A stretch of 64,000 nt of DNA from Paenibacillus sp. BK033 (GTDB lineage: Bacteria > Bacillota > Bacilli > Paenibacillales > Paenibacillaceae), in the NCBI RefSeq assembly GCF_004345425.1, contig NZ_SLVP01000003.1, positions 1-64,000 of the forward strand, in the 5' to 3' direction. A program made the position numbers and the translations under genes. The notes beneath the pieces were generated by a model. The model saw only the letters and a program-made list of their open reading frames with translations, was not told the origin of the DNA and ran no database searches. Shown piece after piece: positions 9,173 to 18,139 of the stretch. Numbering within the stretch: position 1 is the stretch's first letter; every line of letters starts with the position of its first letter.

Positions 9173-9232
9173 CATTTATTCGAATGTACCTACGTACTAT
9201 ACCATATCTCTGGTTATCCGGCTATATGCCAA

Positions 9233-9910
9233 TTAATCGAAATCCTTGTGATGCCACTCGTCTTCCGGCAAGCCAAGATCCTCGCCCGAGAAGCGCTGCT
9301 CGCGGAACGGGTCGGCATAATTGTGAAAGCCGTTTCTTTCCCAGAAGCCAGGGCGGTCTTCCTTCATAAATTCAATCCCTCTGATCCACTTGGCGCTCTT
9401 CCAGAAATACAGATGCGGCACAAGCAGCCGCATCGGCCAGCCATGCTTGGCAGTCAGCTGTTCGCCGTCGAAGCTGTGAGCCAGCAGGATGTTGTCATGC
9501 ATAAGATCCTCGAGCGGAAGATTCGTCTCGTAATCCTGATCGGCATGAATCATGACATATTTGGCATCCGGGCTCACGTTAACCAGCTTCAACAGATCCG
9601 TGAAGCGTACGCCTTCCCATTCGGTATCCAGCTTCGACCAGCGGGTAACGCAATGAATATCGTTTGTCTGTTTGATTTGGGGAAGAGCCATGATCTGCTC
9701 GTAGGCAAGCACCTTTTCCTCTTCCACTTCCCCAAATATGCGCAAGGTCCATTCGGACATATCGTACTCCGGCACTTCTCCTTCATGCAGGATCGGGAAG
9801 CGGTCCGTCGTTGTCTGTCCGGGCGGTACGCGATGCGCCAGCTCGGGCGCGACATTCGCCTTGAGCGCAGGAGCTTTCTTCAAACGCTCAGCCTTCTTGC
9901 TTGTATTCAT
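9233..9910 (-). CDS. sulfite oxidase-like molybdopterin-dependent oxidoreductase (YuiH type)
   Basis: A 225-residue protein of the oxidoreductase molybdopterin-binding domain family. The segment IHCVTRWSKLD contains Cys87, the expected molybdenum ligand. WPMRLLVPHLYFWKSAKWIRGIEF is the conserved C-terminal half of the domain. I start it at ATG 9910 behind AGGAGG; a longer in-frame extension exists but is not family-like. There is no signal peptide or twin-arginine motif and no C-terminal dimerisation domain, so it is a short cytoplasmic member like B. subtilis YuiH. The substrate is unknown. It is co-oriented with the que operon, whose promoter lies after its stop codon. Confidence 0.88.
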   Translation of the reverse strand: MNTSKKAERLKKAPALKANVAPELAHRVPPGQTTTDRFPILHEGEVPEYDMSEWTLRIFGEVEEEKVLAYEQIMALPQIKQTNDIHCVTRWSKLDTEWEGVRFTDLLKLVNVSPDAKYVMIHADQDYETNLPLEDLMHDNILLAHSFDGEQLTAKHGWPMRLLVPHLYFWKSAKWIRGIEFMKEDRPGFWERNGFHNYADPFREQRFSGEDLGLPEDEWHHKDFD

Positions 9911-10051
9911 GTTGTTCCAAGCCTCCTGAAAAGAATGATCACACGAACAGCCATCGTTAGACTGTTCGCGATGATTCTTGCTTCCTAAGCCTAAGCTTAT
10001 GTATTTCCATTCTACTATAGCAAGCAAAACAAGACCTGCGCCTTTCGGCTA

Positions 10052-10080
10052 TTGACACCAATTTGTAACAATGATAATAT
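10052..10080 (+). promoter_or_regulatory. sigma-A promoter of the SLH-like secreted protein
   Basis: TTGACA (10052-10057), a 17-base spacer and TAATAT (10075-10080) form a near-consensus promoter 64 bases upstream of the start codon at 10144. Confidence 0.75.
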
Positions 10081-10143
10081 TTCCATACAATTCCGAGTGG
10101 ATTAATTGAAATAATCAATCTTTTATATCAATGGAGGTTTTGA

Positions 10144-11520
10144 ATGATGAATTTACGCAACAAATGGCTCCTTTCCGGGTCGCTCGCTTTATCCCTTCTT
10201 TTCACAGCAGCTTTACCCCCGTCCGCAGCCGAAGCCGCAGCAGTGACAACTTCCGCGGTCGTGCAGTCCTCCTCTACATTAATAACAGAATATGAGCAGT
10301 TCTTGCAAGAGAAATACGGCATTACTTTCCGGCAAGGGACGGTTACTAGGGGACAATTCCTTCAGGAGGTGGCCAAGGTTCTTCATCTCGGGCCTGCCGA
10401 GTCCAAACCGGTCTTTAGCGATCTCGGAGCCGACAGTCCTTATTATTCATCCGCAGCGGCATTATATGAGCAGGGTATCATCACTTCTCTAAAAATCGAG
10501 GCCGATAAGCCGCTCCAAGCGACCAGCGCGCTTTATATCGCCGTTAAAGCAGCCGGTCTGACCGAGCTTGCCCATTCTTACCCGCTAAGCAAAACAACCG
10601 ATGCGCTGAAGCAAATTGGCTACTCCCACGCAGGACTAAGCCTGTCCGCGTCGCAAGAGCTTGCGGCTGCCGTTCATAGCGGACTGCTCCCTTCTTCCTT
10701 CTATAAAGAAGTGAAAGGAAAAGCCGCATCTTCCGATCTGGCGGAAGCCCTTCTCGTACAGATTCTTTCCATTAAAGGAGAGTATAAGCATTATATCGGT
10801 TATACCTCCGATGCCGATATCTACGGCAAGCTCGCGGATGCCTACAACACCTCCGACATCATTCAGTCGCCTGAGCTTCAAACGGTAGTGGACACGGCAT
10901 TGAAGCAAAATCTCGTTACCGGCTACAATCTGAAGGATAATCGTTTCGACGCCAACTTCGTCGATTCGCTCACTCTTACATACGGCCACGACAACTTGAA
11001 GCATGCGGTTCAGCTGATCGGCTTGCTCCGCAGCGAAGGAATCCGCGTCAAAGTACAGTTCGAGCCTAAAACTTCCGCGTTTATCTATTTGAAGGAGTGG
11101 GGCGAGCCTGTTCAAACGGAGAACTATAAGGTCGTCCAAATCGAGAACGGCAATTATATCGCTTACGCCAAAGAATACGATCTGAAATTCGAATTCGCGA
11201 ATGCCGCGGACAAAGCCCGCTTCCAGCCGGTTATTCTGCAATACGCAAAGAAAAACAGCGAGGACCAGACCGGCCTTATCGCCAGCTCCTGGTGGCAGCC
11301 GCTTTATTACTCCTCGACCAAGCTCGATGATTATATCCAGATCACGAACAACAAAATTACGGGCGCCGGCCACTATTACGCGCAATCCTTCTCGTTAAAC
11401 GAGCCTTCGGCTGCTATTGTAGAAGGATTCAAAAAACTTGGCACAGGACTCGACATCCAATCCTATCCGATCTGGGTCGATAAACCATTCTTTAATTATC
11501 TGAATGGCGAATCCCTATAA
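10144..11520 (+). CDS. exported protein with an SLH-like N-terminal region, function unknown
   Basis: A 458-residue protein with a classical signal peptide: a positively charged start, a hydrophobic core (SGSLALSLLFTAAL) and a likely cut near AEAAA at residues ~30-33. Residues ~65-150 contain an SLH-like pattern (VTRGQFLQEVAKVL, VFSDLGADSPYYSSAAALYEQGIIT), suggesting binding to secondary wall polymer. The remaining ~300 residues match nothing I recognise; they are rich in aromatic and charged residues and contain no Cys. The ribosome-binding site ATGGAGG sits seven bases before the ATG. It has its own promoter and terminator and so is monocistronic. Only one or two SLH-like units are visible, so the wall-binding role is tentative. 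Confidence 0.8.
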   Translation: MMNLRNKWLLSGSLALSLLFTAALPPSAAEAAAVTTSAVVQSSSTLITEYEQFLQEKYGITFRQGTVTRGQFLQEVAKVLHLGPAESKPVFSDLGADSPYYSSAAALYEQGIITSLKIEADKPLQATSALYIAVKAAGLTELAHSYPLSKTTDALKQIGYSHAGLSLSASQELAAAVHSGLLPSSFYKEVKGKAASSDLAEALLVQILSIKGEYKHYIGYTSDADIYGKLADAYNTSDIIQSPELQTVVDTALKQNLVTGYNLKDNRFDANFVDSLTLTYGHDNLKHAVQLIGLLRSEGIRVKVQFEPKTSAFIYLKEWGEPVQTENYKVVQIENGNYIAYAKEYDLKFEFANAADKARFQPVILQYAKKNSEDQTGLIASSWWQPLYYSSTKLDDYIQITNNKITGAGHYYAQSFSLNEPSAAIVEGFKKLGTGLDIQSYPIWVDKPFFNYLNGESL

Positions 11521-11530
11521 AGAGTAATGC

Positions 11531-11576
11531 AAAAAAAGGTCTGCCCCCAGCCACGTAACTAGGGGCAGACCTTTTG
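11531..11576. terminator. bidirectional terminator
   Basis: AAAGGTCTGCCCC and GGGGCAGACCTTT form a 13-bp stem around a 14-base loop, with a T-run on both strands. It separates the SLH-like gene from the convergent MarR gene, whose stop codon is two bases away. Confidence 0.85.
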
Positions 11577-11577
11577 T

Positions 11578-12039
11578 CTATTCTTCCGTCGCATCGCTCT
11601 TCGGATCCAGATTCGCTGCCATCCGCATGAAGATGTCCGTTGCTTTCTCGATATCGTCAAGCTCGAAGCCGTCATACAGTTTAAACATAATGCGCTCGCG
11701 CATTTCCATCACATGATCCACCAGCTTGCGGCCTTCGTCGGTTACGCTAAGCATAACGATACGACGATCGTACTCGCTCCGCGAGCGCTCCACATAGCCA
11801 AGGTCGATCAAGCGATCCGAAATCCCCGTTACGGCGCCGCTTGTAATACGCAGCCATTCTGCCATGGCAGATGCCTTCTGGGGTCCATGCTGCGCAAGAA
11901 TAATAACCATCTTGCCTTCCGTCATCCCAAGGCCGTGAACATTAAACCGGTTATATTCCGCGTTAATCAGCCTGCGCAGCTTGCGGAATACGTCATCCAT
12001 CTCTCTTAGTTTAAGAAGTTTCTCCTGATCCAGGTTCAT
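11578..12039 (-). CDS. MarR-family transcriptional regulator
   Basis: A 153-residue winged-helix regulator. The core runs from MTEGKMVIILAQHGPQKASAMAEWLRI (helices 1-3) through TSGAVTGISDRLIDLGYVERSRSEYDRRIVMLSVTDEGRKL, which contains the recognition helix and the D-x-R-R wing typical of MarR proteins. I start it at ATG 12039, with GAGGGTGG immediately upstream. The frame is open further upstream but that part is not family-like. It lies 70 bases downstream of ureD on the same strand, so it may be read from the urease transcript as well as its own. The ligand and targets are not evident. Confidence 0.9.
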   Translation of the reverse strand: MNLDQEKLLKLREMDDVFRKLRRLINAEYNRFNVHGLGMTEGKMVIILAQHGPQKASAMAEWLRITSGAVTGISDRLIDLGYVERSRSEYDRRIVMLSVTDEGRKLVDHVMEMRERIMFKLYDGFELDDIEKATDIFMRMAANLDPKSDATEE

Positions 12040-12109
12040 CCATCCACCCTCGCTAATACATTCATATCTATAAATATACCGTGTTTTGAACGCATAGCCA
12101 AGTCCAGCC

Positions 12110-12976
12110 CTAAGAATTAAGCAAATCAACCGATTCTTTGCCCAATACAATTTTCCTTGCTCCTTGCCAGAGAAAGCGCATAGCCTCTTGCAGCGGCCAT
12201 GCCGCGGTAGAAGCAGCTGCAGCGACAAGACCGTGACGGTGCGTGTCGGACAGTCCTATCGCAACCGGATGAGAGCCGTATTCAGGCATCTCCTGAACAA
12301 GCTCTTTCATGGACTCAATCTGTGAAGCCGTTAATTGATCGGTAAACAGACAAAAGGTCGCCATATGCGTCATCTCCTCCCAACAGCCGGGAGCCGCAAG
12401 CATATGGGCGCTAGGCACAATCCGCTGCCGCTGGGCGAAGATCAGCTCATCCTCATAGTAAACGGACAAGCTGTTCCGAAACTCTGCGTATTGGAACCGC
12501 TCTTCGCGCAGCGTGCGTCCCGGACAAAGAATATCCGCCTGCATCCACACGGCTCCCGTTTCCAGATAGACATTTGTCTCGCTGCGCAGTCTCGCATCCT
12601 TATACAGCATAACCGGCTCCGGCATATGTTCAATAACCGCGTAATGACCAAGCCGGAAGGTCTGACAAATCGATGATCCCACCGCCCCGCCCCCAAGCGG
12701 ACTGGGATGAACCTTCAAATAAGACTGCGTCGTGATATAAGCCTGCGAGGAGCCGTGCGCCTGCCATTCCATTTCGTAACGGTCCCCCTCCAGCAGACCG
12801 GGAGATGCATCCATTATCATGACGGCCAGTTGTTCTTGAAGCGGAAAGCTCTTGGCGATCTTGATAGGCGCGGTGTGATACTTATCCGAAAGACGGGTTA
12901 CGCCTTCCGCACAATGAAAGCAGGCGCGCAGCACAGAGCTTCGTACCGCGCGCTCTTCCCGTAAATCCGCCGCCAT
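12110..12976 (-). CDS. ureD: urease accessory protein UreD (UreH)
   Basis: A 288-residue urease accessory protein that scaffolds apo-urease together with UreF and UreG during nickel insertion. Family features include the N-terminal YHTAPIKIAKSFP segment, VMIMDASPGLLEGDRYEMEW and the SYLKVHPSPLGGGAV stretch. It starts two bases after the ureG stop with only a weak AGGA site, so it is probably translated by coupling. It is the last gene of the urease operon; accessory genes often place ureD first, so the order ABCFGD is worth noting. I see no terminator right after it. Confidence 0.93.
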   Translation of the reverse strand: MAADLREERAVRSSVLRACFHCAEGVTRLSDKYHTAPIKIAKSFPLQEQLAVMIMDASPGLLEGDRYEMEWQAHGSSQAYITTQSYLKVHPSPLGGGAVGSSICQTFRLGHYAVIEHMPEPVMLYKDARLRSETNVYLETGAVWMQADILCPGRTLREERFQYAEFRNSLSVYYEDELIFAQRQRIVPSAHMLAAPGCWEEMTHMATFCLFTDQLTASQIESMKELVQEMPEYGSHPVAIGLSDTHRHGLVAAAASTAAWPLQEAMRFLWQGARKIVLGKESVDLLNS

Positions 12977-12978
12977 TC

Positions 12979-13692
12979 CTAATGCTTATGAGGCATGGAG
13001 CCAAGCTGCGCGATATGGGTATGCGCCTCGCCACGCGCATGCGCAAGCTCATGCTCCAGCCAGCCAACGATTTCGGCTACCCCATCGCCGCCGAACATAT
13101 TGGAGAAGACAAACGGACGATCGCCCCGCATCCGCTTCGAATCCGCATCCATCACTTCCAGGCTTGCACCTACGTACGGGGCAAGATCGATCTTGTTAAT
13201 CACGAGCAGATCCGAACGCATAATGCCCGGGCCGCCTTTGCGAGGAATCTTCTCGCCTTGCGCAACGTCGATAATATAGATGAAGAGATCCACCAGCTCC
13301 GGACTAAAGGCAGCGGCCAGATTATCACCGCCGCTCTCGATAAAGATCAGGTCCAGCTTCTCGAATCTGCTCTGCAGCTCTTCAATGGCTTCGAAGTTCA
13401 TCGACGCATCCTCCCGGATAGCCGTATGCGGGCAGCCGCCCGTCTCTACTCCAAGAATTCGTTCCTCGGGAAGCACTCCCGTATTGACGAGAATTCTTGC
13501 GTCTTCCTTGGTGTAAATATCGTTCGTAATAACGGCTAAGCTGTATTTATCGCAAAGCTCGCGCGACAGCCGCTCCACCAGCGCCGTTTTGCCCGAGCCA
13601 ACCGGACCTCCGATTCCAATCCGGACCGGACGCGAAGAGTCGATAACCGGCTTCACCCATTCCTTATGCGTATGACCTTGACCTTGGCACAT
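12979..13692 (-). CDS. ureG: urease accessory GTPase UreG
   Basis: A 237-residue SIMIBI-class GTPase that provides nickel and GTP hydrolysis for urease activation. The P-loop GPVGSGKT is at residues 29-36. The nickel-binding C-P-H motif lies in [13 protein letters not shown], and the [11 protein letters not shown] segment gives guanine specificity. The protein is about 25-30 residues longer than compact UreG forms, with a histidine-bearing N-terminus (GHTHKEW) and a C-terminal tail [20 protein letters not shown]. As no ureE is present, these histidines may store nickel. It begins 26 bases after ureF. Confidence 0.96.
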   Translation of the reverse strand: MCQGQGHTHKEWVKPVIDSSRPVRIGIGGPVGSGKTALVERLSRELCDKYSLAVITNDIYTKEDARILVNTGVLPEERILGVETGGCPHTAIREDASMNFEAIEELQSRFEKLDLIFIESGGDNLAAAFSPELVDLFIYIIDVAQGEKIPRKGGPGIMRSDLLVINKIDLAPYVGASLEVMDADSKRMRGDRPFVFSNMFGGDGVAEIVGWLEHELAHARGEAHTHIAQLGSMPHKH

Positions 13693-13718
13693 TGCAATTC
13701 CCCGCTTTCCTATTATGG

Positions 13719-14411
13719 TTATGACATAAATAAACGCGAATACAAACCCTCATGCCGGATCATGGCCAGCTCCGCCATCGGCATATTGGAATAGGCCTCC
13801 TCGGGCAGCATCGACATGGCCAGCTCCGTCGCTCCGTCTATCCCTAAAGACAGCCTTGCGATCAGCGACTGGCCTTCGGTCTGCCCGATCGACATCAGCC
13901 TTAGAGCGCTATTCACGCAAGTAACGACGCAGGTGTATAAATAGCCTTGAATAGCTCGTTCTTCCTCTACGCCAAGACGCCAGCATAGATAACCGTGGAC
14001 CAGCGGATGGGTAGCCTGACATTCTTTTCGCCGTAATGCCTCATTTAATAAAGACCAATCCAGCTGAGGATGAATGGCAGCCGCAAGCTGCAGCAGACGC
14101 CGCCCCATCTTCTCCATGCCAACTCTCGTCTCTACCGCAATCCGCTGCACATGCACAAGCCGCTCGACTGCAAACAGCCTGCTCCAATCCCCATGCGGAG
14201 CATCCCTGTATACGGCCCGGATGATCATCGCATCGGAAGTCGCCCAGCTTTGCCGCATCATAACCGAAGCATACTCATATAGCTGCGCGCTATGAACGAC
14301 CCGCCCTTCCTGAACCATCGTCTCGAGACCAAACGAGTGGGAAAATCCTCCGATCGGCAGGGCAGAGTCCAATAGCTGCTGCATGGCGAGCCAAGCTGCA
14401 GAGTACCCCAT
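13719..14411 (-). CDS. ureF: urease accessory protein UreF
   Basis: A 230-residue helical accessory protein that acts with UreD and UreG in the urease activation complex, gating GTPase activity. Diagnostic segments are [19 protein letters not shown] at residues ~12-30, and [14 protein letters not shown]. The start codon follows GGAAGGGCGG and is 15 bases after the ureC stop. The length is usual for the family. Confidence 0.94.
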   Translation of the reverse strand: MGYSAAWLAMQQLLDSALPIGGFSHSFGLETMVQEGRVVHSAQLYEYASVMMRQSWATSDAMIIRAVYRDAPHGDWSRLFAVERLVHVQRIAVETRVGMEKMGRRLLQLAAAIHPQLDWSLLNEALRRKECQATHPLVHGYLCWRLGVEEERAIQGYLYTCVVTCVNSALRLMSIGQTEGQSLIARLSLGIDGATELAMSMLPEEAYSNMPMAELAMIRHEGLYSRLFMS

Positions 14412-14426
14412 CAGCCACCGCCCTTC

Positions 14427-16139
14427 CTAGAATAAAAAGTAACGCTGAGCCATCGGCAGCGAATCTGCCGGCTCGCAGGTCACAAGCCCGCCATCCACGG
14501 TTACCTTATAGGTCTCGGGATCAACCTTTATCGACGGCGTTGCGTCATTATGGATCATGTCCTTCTTCGTAACCGACCGGCAGCCCTTCACCGGCTCGAT
14601 CCGTTTCTGAAGTCCCAGCTGCCGATCAATGCCGTTGTCAAACGCCGCCTGCGAGACAAACGTGATCGAGCTGCCGTAAACAGCCTTGCCAAAGAAAGCA
14701 AACATCGGCCGGCCGAACACCGGCTGAGGGGTAGGAATGGAGGCATTCGGATCGCCCATTTGCGCGTAGGCAATGCTTCCGCCCTTCAGTACCAAATCCG
14801 GCTTCACGCCAAAAAACATCGGCTGCCAGAGCACCAGATCCGCGAATTTCCCCACCTCGACAGAGCCTACCAAATGCGAAATGCCATGCGTGATGGCCGG
14901 ATTGATCGTATACTTCGCCACATAACGCTTTATGCGGAAATTATCGCTTTCCGTATCGGGAGACAACGGCCCGCGCTGCCGCTTCATTTTATCCGCCGTT
15001 TGCCATGTCCGTATAATGACCTCGCCAACTCTCCCCATAGCCTGGGAATCCGAGCTGATCATGCTGAAAACGCCAATATCATGAAGGATATCTTCCGCCG
15101 CTATGGTCTCCGGTCTGATCCTGGAATCCGCAAAGGCCACATCCTCCGGAATGCGACTGTCCAAATGGTGGCAGACCATCAGCATATCCAAATGTTCTTC
15201 AATCGTATTAATCGTAAAAGGCCTTGTCGGGTTGGTGGAGGAAGGGAGTACGTTCAATTCCCCAGCCGCTACGATAATATCCGGCGCATGGCCGCCGCCC
15301 GCGCCTTCCGTGTGGTAGGTATGAATCGTGCGGCCGCCAATCGCTCTCAGCGTATCCTCCACAAATCCCGCTTCATTCAACGTATCCGTATGAATGGCCA
15401 CCTGAATATCGTAGCGGTCGGCAGCCTTCAGGCATGCGTCGATCGCCGCGGGAGTGGTTCCCCAGTCTTCGTGAAGCTTCAGCCCAATGGCTCCCGCCTC
15501 AATCTGTTCAATTAAAGGAGCCGTAAACGAAGCATTTCCTTTGCCCGTAAAGCCCAGGTTCATCGGAAAATGCTCCGCCGCTTCCAGCATTCTGCGCATA
15601 TGCCAGGCACCCGGGGTAACGGTTGTCGCATTGGTTCCCGTTGCCGGCCCGGTACCGCCGCCAATCATCGTAGTAACGCCGGAGGAAAGCGCCGTCTCGA
15701 TCTGCTGGGGACAAATGAAATGAATATGCGCATCCACGCCGCCGGCCGTAACCACCTTCCCTTCGCCCGCAATAACCTCCGTGCTTGCCCCTGCGATCAT
15801 ACCCGGCGTGACCCCGTCCATAATATCCGGATTGCCTGCTTTGCCAATCCCGACGATAAAGCCGTCTTTAATCCCGATATCCGCCTTCACAATCCCCCAA
15901 TGATCGATAATAACAGCGTTTGTTATTAGAGTATCCAGCACGCCTTCATCCCTTAGAGCGCCGCTTGATTGCCCCATGCCGTCACGGATGACCTTACCGC
16001 CGCCAAATTTGCACTCATCGCCGTAAACGGTATAATCCTTCTCGATCTCAGCCCATAGCTCGGTATCCGCCAGCCTTACCGCATCTCCTGTCGTTGGGCC
16101 GAACATGGCCGCGTATCTATGCCTGTCAATGACGCTCAT
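14427..16139 (-). CDS. ureC: urease alpha (catalytic) subunit UreC
   Basis: A 570-residue catalytic subunit that hydrolyses urea to ammonia and carbamate at a dinickel centre. Ligands visible by family comparison are His138 and His140 (DAHIHF), the carbamylated Lys221 and His223 (GLKLHEDW), the later histidines in VAIHTDT and [14 protein letters not shown], and Asp in SSDSQAMGR. The mobile-flap segment MVCHHLD carries the catalytic histidine. I start it at ATG 16139, overlapping the ureB stop as ATGA; the six upstream codons belong to the ureB end. Confidence 0.98.
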   Translation of the reverse strand: MSVIDRHRYAAMFGPTTGDAVRLADTELWAEIEKDYTVYGDECKFGGGKVIRDGMGQSSGALRDEGVLDTLITNAVIIDHWGIVKADIGIKDGFIVGIGKAGNPDIMDGVTPGMIAGASTEVIAGEGKVVTAGGVDAHIHFICPQQIETALSSGVTTMIGGGTGPATGTNATTVTPGAWHMRRMLEAAEHFPMNLGFTGKGNASFTAPLIEQIEAGAIGLKLHEDWGTTPAAIDACLKAADRYDIQVAIHTDTLNEAGFVEDTLRAIGGRTIHTYHTEGAGGGHAPDIIVAAGELNVLPSSTNPTRPFTINTIEEHLDMLMVCHHLDSRIPEDVAFADSRIRPETIAAEDILHDIGVFSMISSDSQAMGRVGEVIIRTWQTADKMKRQRGPLSPDTESDNFRIKRYVAKYTINPAITHGISHLVGSVEVGKFADLVLWQPMFFGVKPDLVLKGGSIAYAQMGDPNASIPTPQPVFGRPMFAFFGKAVYGSSITFVSQAAFDNGIDRQLGLQKRIEPVKGCRSVTKKDMIHNDATPSIKVDPETYKVTVDGGLVTCEPADSLPMAQRYFLF

Positions 16140-16504
16140 CCGCCTTCTCCTTCCCATGCGTTAAGACGCGCCCGGACTTCCTCCGGCAGCTTGCCCGCTT
16201 CCGCCTTCCCTTGGGATAGTCCGTTTAACCCGTAGGACAGCTTGGAACCGCCAAGCTCAACCAGCGTGACCGGCTTTTCCTCCCCCGGCTCGAACCGGAT
16301 CGCCGTTCCGGCGGGAATATGAAGACGCATGCCAAAAGCCGCTTCGCGGTCAAACGATAATGCCCGGTTTACTTCAAAAAAATGAAAATGCGAGCCTACC
16401 TGGACGGGGCGGTCGCCTGTATTCGCAACGATCGCTTTTACCGTCCGGCGTCCGGCATTAAGCACGATGGAACCGGGCGTAACCCGGTATTCTCCCGGTA
16501 TCAC
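16136..16504 (-). CDS. ureB: urease beta subunit UreB
   Basis: A 122-residue structural subunit of urease. The start MIPGEYRV and the segment [21 protein letters not shown] are hallmarks of the family, as is [19 protein letters not shown]. It lies 28 bases after ureA and overlaps ureC by four bases. Confidence 0.97.
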   Translation of the reverse strand: MIPGEYRVTPGSIVLNAGRRTVKAIVANTGDRPVQVGSHFHFFEVNRALSFDREAAFGMRLHIPAGTAIRFEPGEEKPVTLVELGGSKLSYGLNGLSQGKAEAGKLPEEVRARLNAWEGEGG

Positions 16505-16532
16505 TTAAGCATTCCTCCTTGGCACCTTCAGA

Positions 16533-16838
16533 CTAGCCGGAGATGGGGTGGTGGACCGTCACAAGCTTTGTTCCGTCCGGGAAGGTAGCCTCTACCTGAA
16601 CCTCATGGATCATTTCCGGAATCCCGATCATGACATCTTCACGCCTCAACACCTTGGTTCCGTATTCCATTAGCTCCGCTACGGTCTTGCCGTCACGGGC
16701 GCCCTCCATAATCTCGGAGGTAATGAGCGCTACGCTTTCCGGATAATTCAGCTTAACTCCCCGGTTCAACCGTCTTCTGGCCAAATCTGCTGCTATGGTA
16801 ATAAGAAGCTTCTCCTTCTCGCGTTCCGTCAGTTGCAT
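16533..16838 (-). CDS. ureA: urease gamma subunit UreA
   Basis: A 101-residue structural subunit and first gene of the urease operon. The start [13 protein letters not shown] at ATG 16838 follows GAGAGGTGG and matches the family; the 52 codons further upstream in the frame cover the promoter and are not coding. [17 protein letters not shown] is the conserved C-terminus. Expression is probably controlled by nitrogen through the site at 16907-16923. Confidence 0.97.
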   Translation of the reverse strand: MQLTEREKEKLLITIAADLARRRLNRGVKLNYPESVALITSEIMEGARDGKTVAELMEYGTKVLRREDVMIGIPEMIHEVQVEATFPDGTKLVTVHHPISG

Positions 16839-16869
16839 GCTTACCACCTCTCCCAAATGTATTAGTTTC

Positions 16870-16898
16870 ATTATAGACAGCCGCCTGTTTGAAGTAAA
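16870..16898 (-). promoter_or_regulatory. sigma-A promoter of the urease operon
   Basis: Minus-strand TTTACT (16898-16893), a 17-base spacer and a consensus TATAAT (16875-16870), about 31 bases upstream of ureA. The weak -35 element suits a promoter that needs an activator. Confidence 0.75.
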
Positions 16899-16906
16899 TG
16901 GAATTA

Positions 16907-16923
16907 TGTTAGGTAATATGACA
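16907..16923. promoter_or_regulatory. GlnR/TnrA binding site upstream of ureA
   Basis: TGTTAGGTAATATGACA is an exact match to the TGTNA-N7-TNACA consensus of the MerR-family nitrogen regulators GlnR and TnrA. Its centre is about 50 bases upstream of the expected transcription start, the usual place for TnrA-type activation. This predicts urease induction under nitrogen limitation. Confidence 0.8.
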
Positions 16924-17021
16924 TAATAATGATCGTTATCAACGAATAAACTCCTTTTAATTCGACATATCTCACCTTTACATGACATATCCACGTCGTA
17001 TCCATAGTTTTTTTGTCAAAA

Positions 17022-17076
17022 ATAAAAAGAACCCGCAGGTTACGCGCTTTATGTAAGCACGTCCCTGCGGGTTCTC
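17022..17076 (-). terminator. terminator of the mgl sugar-transport operon
   Basis: AGAACCCGCAGG and CCTGCGGGTTCT form a 12-bp stem (17029-17074), with a T-rich run on the minus strand just after it. It follows the mglC stop codon by about 17 bases. Confidence 0.85.
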
Positions 17077-17092
17077 GTCGCAAATATTTGAA

Positions 17093-18109
17093 CTATTTCT
17101 TCGCTACATATTTACGGATATCGAATGCTACGGCAACCACGATGATTGCACCTTTGATGATCAGCTGCCAGTAAGGGCTCACGCCGATGTAAGTCAGACC
17201 GTAGTTGATTACCGTAAAGATCAATACGCCCGCGATAACGCCTTTCACCCGGCCAACGCCGCCTGTCGTGGACACGCCGCCGACTACGCAGGCTGCGATC
17301 GCGTCAAGCTCGTACATGTTACCGTAGTTGTTTGTCGCACCGCCCGTACGCGCTGCCTCAAGAACGCCGGCAAGGCCGTACAGAGCGCCTGCGATACCGT
17401 AAATCCACATGAGGCATTTGGCTACATTAATACCGGATACGTGAGCGGCTTGAATGTTGCCGCCGATCGCGTACATGTTTTTGCCAAGCGTTGTTTTGTT
17501 GAAGACAACCCATACGATAAACGCGACAAAGATCGCGATCAATACGATGTAAGGCAGAGACCAGTCACCGCTGCCGATGGAACCCGTGCCAAGATCGGAG
17601 AAATCTTTGCGAAGACCGCCGATTGGCTGCGATTGGTTAGGAGGCATATCGAAGTACAGGGAGTTCGCGCCGTATACGGCAACCATGGTACCCAGCGTTG
17701 CGATAAACGGCGGAACATTAAACTTCGAAACGATAATGCCGTTGATCAAGCCGACAATGAGACCTACAACGACCGCGATTAGGATCGGAAGAATCAATGG
17801 CAGATGCGGCAGGTTCGGGAAAAACTTGTTCGCGTAATCCGCGCTTTGCAGCATCGATGCGGATACAACCGCCGTCAAGCCTACCACGCGGCCGGCCGAC
17901 AAGTCCGTTCCGGCCGTAATCAGGATAAACGCAGCGCCTAGCGCGATGATTAGACGCGTCGACGATTGAACGAGCATATCCCGGAATGTCGTAACGGACA
18001 AGAAATTCGTGTCCATGATGGTTATCGCAGCGATAAGAAGAATCAGAACGATCCAGATCGCGTTTTGTGAAAACATACTTCTAGCTCTTGAACCTTTTGT
18101 AGCTTCCAT
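17093..18109 (-). CDS. mglC: sugar ABC transporter permease (MglC/RbsC type)
   Basis: A 338-residue inner-membrane permease of the BPD_transp_2 (ribose/galactose) family with about 8-10 hydrophobic helices. Family motifs include GTDLSAGRVVGLTAV near residue 67, INGIIVSKFNVPPFIATLGTM, and the C-terminal ACVVGGVSTTGGVGRVKGVIAGVLI. The length and GGVSTTGG motif fit MglC, the galactose/methyl-galactoside permease. It is the third gene of mglB-mglA-mglC, 30 bases after mglA. Confidence 0.92.
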   Translation of the reverse strand: MEATKGSRARSMFSQNAIWIVLILLIAAITIMDTNFLSVTTFRDMLVQSSTRLIIALGAAFILITAGTDLSAGRVVGLTAVVSASMLQSADYANKFFPNLPHLPLILPILIAVVVGLIVGLINGIIVSKFNVPPFIATLGTMVAVYGANSLYFDMPPNQSQPIGGLRKDFSDLGTGSIGSGDWSLPYIVLIAIFVAFIVWVVFNKTTLGKNMYAIGGNIQAAHVSGINVAKCLMWIYGIAGALYGLAGVLEAARTGGATNNYGNMYELDAIAACVVGGVSTTGGVGRVKGVIAGVLIFTVINYGLTYIGVSPYWQLIIKGAIIVVAVAFDIRKYVAKK

Positions 18110-18139
18110 GAGTGTTAATCCTCCTTCAAATCCTCATCA

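Noticed and set aside
14550-15515. A 321-codon plus-strand frame opposite ureC
   Set aside because: Arg/His/Leu-rich antisense of the strongly conserved urease alpha gene.
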